DNA from: Allobosea lathyri
GTDB lineage: Bacteria; Pseudomonadota; Alphaproteobacteria; Rhizobiales; Beijerinckiaceae
Assembly (NCBI RefSeq): GCF_900108245.1
Contig: NZ_FNUY01000014.1
Location: 36,765 to 100,764 of the forward strand
Length of the DNA stretch: 64,000 nucleotides
Direction of reading: 5' to 3'
The position numbers and the translations under genes are program-made. The notes under the pieces are model-generated. The model had not been told where the DNA came from. It searched no databases and was given only the letters and a program-made list of their open reading frames with translations. Shown in pieces: positions 61,983 through 64,000 of this stretch; position 1 is the first letter of the stretch; every line of letters begins with the position of its first letter.

Positions 61983-62110
61983 GGTGTTCTCCTTGCCGCA
62001 GCGTATTCGCCCTTCGAGATAGCCGAGAGCTCTTGCCTCTGTCTTGCACGTCTGCACACAAGGGCGTGAACACCTCGTCTTGTCCCCTCTCTCGTTGAAC
62101 GGACGGTTCC

Positions 62111-62725
62111 ATGCCTGCCAAAGCTCCTACGGTCGTCTTCGATGTCGGCAATGTCCTGGTTCGCTGGGACCCGCGTGTGCTCTATCGCGAACTCATCCCC
62201 GACGAGGCGAAGCTCGACTGGTTCATGCAGAATGTCTGCACGGCCGCCTGGAACATCGAGCAGGATCGCGGCCGGTCCTGGGAGGATGCGGTGGCTTTGC
62301 TGGTTGCCGCCCACCCCGAATGGGAAGCCGAGATCAAGGCCTATGACGAGCGCTGGCACGAGACCATCCCCGGCGTAGTCGAGGACAGCGTCGCGGTGCT
62401 CAGGGAGTTGAAAGCGCGCGGCGACAAGGTCTACGCGATCACCAATTTCTCGCGCGAGAAATGGGCGGAATGCCTGATCCGCTTTCCCTTCCTGCAGAGC
62501 TTCGACGGCGTCGTCGTCTCCGCCCATGAGCGTCTGATCAAGCCGGATCCGGCGATTTATCATGTGCTGCTGGAGCGCTATGGCCTGTCGGCGCATGACT
62601 GCGTCTTCATCGATGACAGCGCCAGGAACATCGAAAGCGCGAGGGCGGTCGGCATGCAGGGCGTCCACTTCGTCGAGCCGATCGACCTGCGGGCGCAGTT
62701 GCGGGCGGCCGGCGTCGATATCTGA
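62111..62725 (+). CDS. HAD-superfamily hydrolase (subfamily IA)
   Basis: A 204-residue HAD phosphatase/dehalogenase-like enzyme. Motif I is VVFDVGNVLVRWD, with the first Asp as nucleophile but Gly and Asn after it (the YihX-like DVGNVL pattern); motif II is AITNFS; motif III Lys is in LIKPDPAIYHV; motif IV is FIDDSARNIESARAVG. The cap region lies between motifs I and II. Substrate is likely a small sugar phosphate but is not determinable. It stands alone, divergent from msrQ. Confidence 0.9.
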   Translation: MPAKAPTVVFDVGNVLVRWDPRVLYRELIPDEAKLDWFMQNVCTAAWNIEQDRGRSWEDAVALLVAAHPEWEAEIKAYDERWHETIPGVVEDSVAVLRELKARGDKVYAITNFSREKWAECLIRFPFLQSFDGVVVSAHERLIKPDPAIYHVLLERYGLSAHDCVFIDDSARNIESARAVGMQGVHFVEPIDLRAQLRAAGVDI

Positions 62726-62859
62726 GATTTTCAAGCGATGAGCGCTGCGCGTTTCAAGTCGATAGCCGCCGAGCGGTTGATCTGGGAAAAGGACTTGCCT
62801 TGATTGCCGAATGGGAGTGGCATGCGCATCGCAACAATAGCCTTGCGATGGAGAAGACC

Positions 62860-63333
62860 ATGCTGAGGAACGTCATTCTTGCATCCGTATCCGCCTTTGC
62901 GTTCGCGGCGATTGCCGCGACGCCGGCGGCCGCGCTCACGATGAAGGAGTGCAGCGTCAAGTATCAGGACGCCAAGAAGGCCAATAGCCTGAAGGGCCAG
63001 AAGTGGAACGACTTCCGCAAGGCGCAATGCGGCGACGACGACGCGGCCGATGACGAGGCGGCTGCTGCCATCCCGGCCGAACCGGCTGCGCCTGCCGCAA
63101 CGCCCGCCGGCACGCCTGCCAAGCCTGCCACAGCGCCGGCACGTGCCAAGGCGGCCGTGTTCCCCAAGGCCGTCTCGCAGAAATACTCCGACGAAACGGC
63201 CGGCAAGGCGCGGTTGAAGACCTGTGTCGACCAGTACAATGCCAACAAGACCGCCAACGCCAACGGCACGCTGAAATGGATCGAAAAGGGCGGCGGCTAC
63301 TGGAGCCAGTGCAACGCCAAGCTGAAGAGCTGA
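62860..63333 (+). CDS. Small exported protein with two PsiF-like Cys repeats
   Basis: A 157-residue exported protein. A signal peptide (1 to about 25, ending TPAAA) precedes two similar units separated by an Ala/Pro-rich linker: MKECSVKYQDAKKANSLKGQ ending in FRKAQC, and LKTCVDQYNANKTANANGTL ending in WSQCNAKLK. Each has two Cys that could form a disulfide, as in PsiF-type repeats. ATG 62860 is chosen because GGAGAAG lies just upstream. Function unknown; the type is common in Rhizobiales. Confidence 0.75.
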   Translation: MLRNVILASVSAFAFAAIAATPAAALTMKECSVKYQDAKKANSLKGQKWNDFRKAQCGDDDAADDEAAAAIPAEPAAPAATPAGTPAKPATAPARAKAAVFPKAVSQKYSDETAGKARLKTCVDQYNANKTANANGTLKWIEKGGGYWSQCNAKLKS

Positions 63334-63393
63334 TCCAGGCGGACCTTATAACGCGGTCTCGTCATAGATGACGTCAGTCCGTGCCGCGCTCAT

Positions 63394-63434
63394 CGTCATG
63401 GTCGCCCTTGTGGCGACCATCCACGTCTATCGAC
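63394..63434 (+). repeat. Palindromic intergenic repeat, copy 1
   Basis: A 9-bp perfect stem (ATGGTCGCC/GGCGACCAT, 63398-63406 with 63412-63420), loop CTTGT, flanked by CGTC and CCACGTCTATCGAC. The inverted copy at 63481-63520 shares loop and flanks. It may form a hairpin in transcripts from either gene. Confidence 0.8.
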
Positions 63435-63480
63435 GCTGATGTAAGGTCATTACTTTCGCAAACTGCGCTCTGCCGGTGCA

Positions 63481-63520
63481 GTCGAAGACGTGGATGGTCG
63501 GGACAAGCCCGACCATGACG
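63481..63520 (-). repeat. Palindromic intergenic repeat, copy 2 (inverted)
   Basis: Same element read on the minus strand: stem ATGGTCGGG/CCCGACCAT, loop CTTGT, the same flanks except one missing A. Two stem base pairs are swapped relative to copy 1 with pairing kept. Confidence 0.8.
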
Positions 63521-63565
63521 GGGAGAGGCGATGCCCCTTTCCCCTTCCAGGCGAAGGAAAACGGT

Positions 63566-64000
63566 TCAGGCGGCAACCGCCTCGATCACCTTCTTTTCCC
63601 ACTCCTCGCCCCAGATCATGACGGCGTGGCCTGGCGAGACCTCGCGGAACTGGCGGATCGGCGGGACGAAGTCGGCGTCGCGCACCGGGCTCTTGATCTC
63701 GTCGTTGGAGACCGGGCTCTTCTCGTGGCGCCGCATCGGATCGGCGATCGGCACGGCGGCCAGCAGGCGCTTGGTATAGGGGTGCTGCGGGTTGCCGAAG
63801 ATCGCCTCGCGCGGGCCGATCTCGACGATCTCGCCGAGATACATCACCGCGACGCGATGGCTGACGCGCTCGACCACCGCCATGTCATGCGAGATGAACA
63901 GATAGGCGAGCTTCATCCTGGCCTGCAATTCGAGCATCAGGTTGACCACCTGCGCCTTGACCGAGACGTCGAGCGCCGAGACCGCCTCGTCGGCGACGAT
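63566..64000 (-). CDS. Oligopeptide/glutathione-type ABC transporter ATPase, C-terminal part
   Basis: The last 145 codons of an ATPase of the Opp/Dpp/Gsi class; the start lies beyond the window. It has Walker B plus D-loop (VADEAVSALDVSVKAQ, with Ala where Pro is usual), the H-loop FISHDMAVVERVSHRVAVMY, and the C-terminal oligopeptide-ABC motif NPQHPYTKRLLAAVPIADP. The last 50 residues (PPIRQFREVSPGHAVMIW) match the tail of GsiA/DppF-type proteins. Probably a peptide or glutathione importer subunit. Confidence 0.88.
   Translation of the reverse strand: MVADEAVSALDVSVKAQVVNLMLELQARMKLAYLFISHDMAVVERVSHRVAVMYLGEIVEIGPREAIFGNPQHPYTKRLLAAVPIADPMRRHEKSPVSNDEIKSPVRDADFVPPIRQFREVSPGHAVMIWGEEWEKKVIEAVAA

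Overview
The window is GC-rich chromosomal DNA. Gene ends overlap heavily (ATGA, GTGA and TGATG junctions are frequent). Gene content points to an alphaproteobacterium, most likely of the order Hyphomicrobiales (Bosea- or Methylobacterium-like): an OlsB ornithine-lipid acyltransferase, QueG, UppP, a TAXI binding protein, FecI/FecR-controlled iron uptake, and a 40-nt palindromic intergenic repeat of a kind I associate with that order. The genus is inference. There is one tRNA gene (Ser-GGA), no rRNA and no CRISPR array.

Layout. 34-3253: tail of an exopolysaccharide-type cluster (alpha/beta hydrolase, GH5 glycosidase, GT4 glycosyltransferase). 3254-12299: an iron-siderophore locus with ECF sigma factor, FecR-type regulator, TonB receptor with signalling (STN) domain, FhuD-, FhuB- and FhuC-like importer parts and a siderophore-interacting reductase. 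12450-19100: accessory region. It holds an IS3 transposase scrap, a three-gene operon of uncharacterised exported proteins, a divergent proline-rich secreted protein whose low-GC C-terminus looks like a polymorphic-toxin domain, and a YdeI-family gene. 19469-22263: CPA1 antiporter overlapping a flavin amine oxidase, then an EAL-domain relic. 22579-26215: AraC regulator, aromatic-acid-type MFS carrier, amidohydrolase and a truncated FAD-linked oxidase. 26216-32708: relic-rich DNA with a Gly-rich autotransporter, a truncated DNA methylase and orphan genes. 32709-36027: thioredoxin-reductase-like flavoprotein, LysE-type exporter, MFS permease. 36064-39383: GT4 and glycogen-debranching-like pair. 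39526-41958: a cluster of relics (groEL, macB, ABC exporter) around one small intact gene. 41993-47724: haem-uptake operon with TonB receptor, HutX/ChuX-like protein, ChaN-like protein and an ABCD/YddA-type ABC transporter in place of the usual HmuTUV importer. 48492-64000: mostly housekeeping (tRNA-Ser, TAXI protein, frameshifted comM, hybrid histidine kinase, olsB, queG, GST, uppP, MFS exporter, msrQ, HAD hydrolase), ending inside an oligopeptide-type ABC ATPase.

How the parts work together. Two iron systems dominate. In the first, ferric siderophore bound by the STN receptor should signal through FecR to the sigma factor, while FhuD/B/C import the complex and the SIP reductase frees iron. 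In the second, haem crosses the TonB receptor, is handled by the HutX-like and ChaN-like proteins, and may cross the inner membrane through the unusual ABC protein. The strongest candidates for something undescribed are the exported-protein operon with its divergent toxin-like gene (12604-18499) and the non-canonical haem operon.

Limits: all family names come from reading motifs; no database search was run. Domain positions are approximate. Frameshifts could be real mutations or assembly errors.
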